Below, piece by piece: positions 14,054 to 14,109 of a DNA stretch of 14,109 bases. The notes beneath the pieces are model-generated. The model had not been told where the DNA came from, ran no database searches, and worked only from the letters and a program-made list of their open reading frames with translations. The translations under genes were made by a program, and so were the position numbers. The number at the start of each line of letters is the position of its first letter. Position 1 is the stretch's first letter. Location: positions 1 through 14,109 of the forward strand of contig RFJE01000109.1 of NCBI GenBank assembly GCA_003695005.1, read 5' to 3'. This DNA comes from Candidatus Hydrogenedentota bacterium (GTDB lineage: Bacteria > Spirochaetota > Leptospiria > Turneriellales > J094).

Positions 14054-14109
14054 TTATTGATTAAAGTAAAAATATAGTGGAATGGATATGTAGCCAAGTG
14101 GAATAAAAA
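14054..14109 (-). CDS. sdhC: 3' end of sdhC (cytochrome b subunit), partial
   Basis: Reading the minus strand from the window edge gives an open frame ending in FIPLGYISIPLYFYFNQ and TAA (14056-14054). This is a hydrophobic transmembrane end of the kind found at the C-terminus of the single cytochrome b subunit in this enzyme type. It stops 9 bases before sdhA and the order sdhC-sdhA-sdhB is standard. Only 17 residues are visible, so the call rests on context and on hydrophobic character. The other two frames give less plausible ends. Confidence 0.65.
   Translation of the reverse strand, partial: FIPLGYISIPLYFYFNQ

Noticed and set aside
1..14109. Mobile element, prophage, defence system, tRNA or rRNA
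   Set aside because: No transposase, integrase, phage, toxin-antitoxin or nuclease frame, no terminal repeats and no tRNA-like cloverleaf were recognised on reading both strands.

Overview
The window most likely comes from a spirochaete of the Leptospira lineage (Leptospirales), or a close uncultured relative. The main evidence is a pair of spirochaete core flagellins (FlaB) at the left end. The first carries the Leptospira-like segment MWFHMGPN, a Leptospira-like N-terminus (MIINHNMS) and an NGIYSNEDR segment. A lipoprotein with a spirochaete-style lipobox and a fused-quinol-type succinate dehydrogenase with a 638-residue flavoprotein fit the same assignment. The DNA is moderately AT-rich. 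Species cannot be named from this sequence alone.

Layout. Bases 1-327 are a non-coding leader. It starts with an exact sigma-28 (FliA) -10 box whose -35 would lie just outside the window, followed by a run of hairpins with repeated GGA motifs. flaB1 (328-1161) and a divergent paralogue flaB2 (1370-2218) follow on the plus strand. A 208-base spacer between them contains a 26-position hairpin, and a clean intrinsic terminator ends the pair. Next come two large surface or envelope genes on the plus strand. The first (2338-6024) is a lipoprotein with seven fibronectin type III-like repeats followed by seven beta-propeller-like repeats. The second (6112-8268) is a single-pass membrane protein with a PilX-like N-terminus, and it appears to be transcribed as a leaderless mRNA.

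Two hairpins at 8271-8349 separate this block from a convergent minus-strand block. Read in its own direction, that block is: the 3' end of sdhC, sdhA, sdhB, a lipoprotein cyclophilin overlapping sdhB by a GTGA junction, a gap with a small palindrome, a 64-residue small protein overlapping a ClpP-class (SDH_sah) peptidase by 34 bases, and argC starting directly after the peptidase stop codon.

How the genes work together. The left part is motility (periplasmic flagellar filament) with likely transcriptional control by sigma-28 and possibly translational control through the leader. The middle part is probably envelope or surface biology. The right part is central metabolism (TCA cycle and respiratory chain, arginine biosynthesis) with a co-transcribed protein-folding factor and a cytosolic peptidase. 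No defence system, mobile element, CRISPR array or RNA gene was recognised. The most unusual items are the double seven-repeat lipoprotein with its neighbour, the leaderless start, the structured flagellin leader and spacer, and the large insertion in the cyclophilin.
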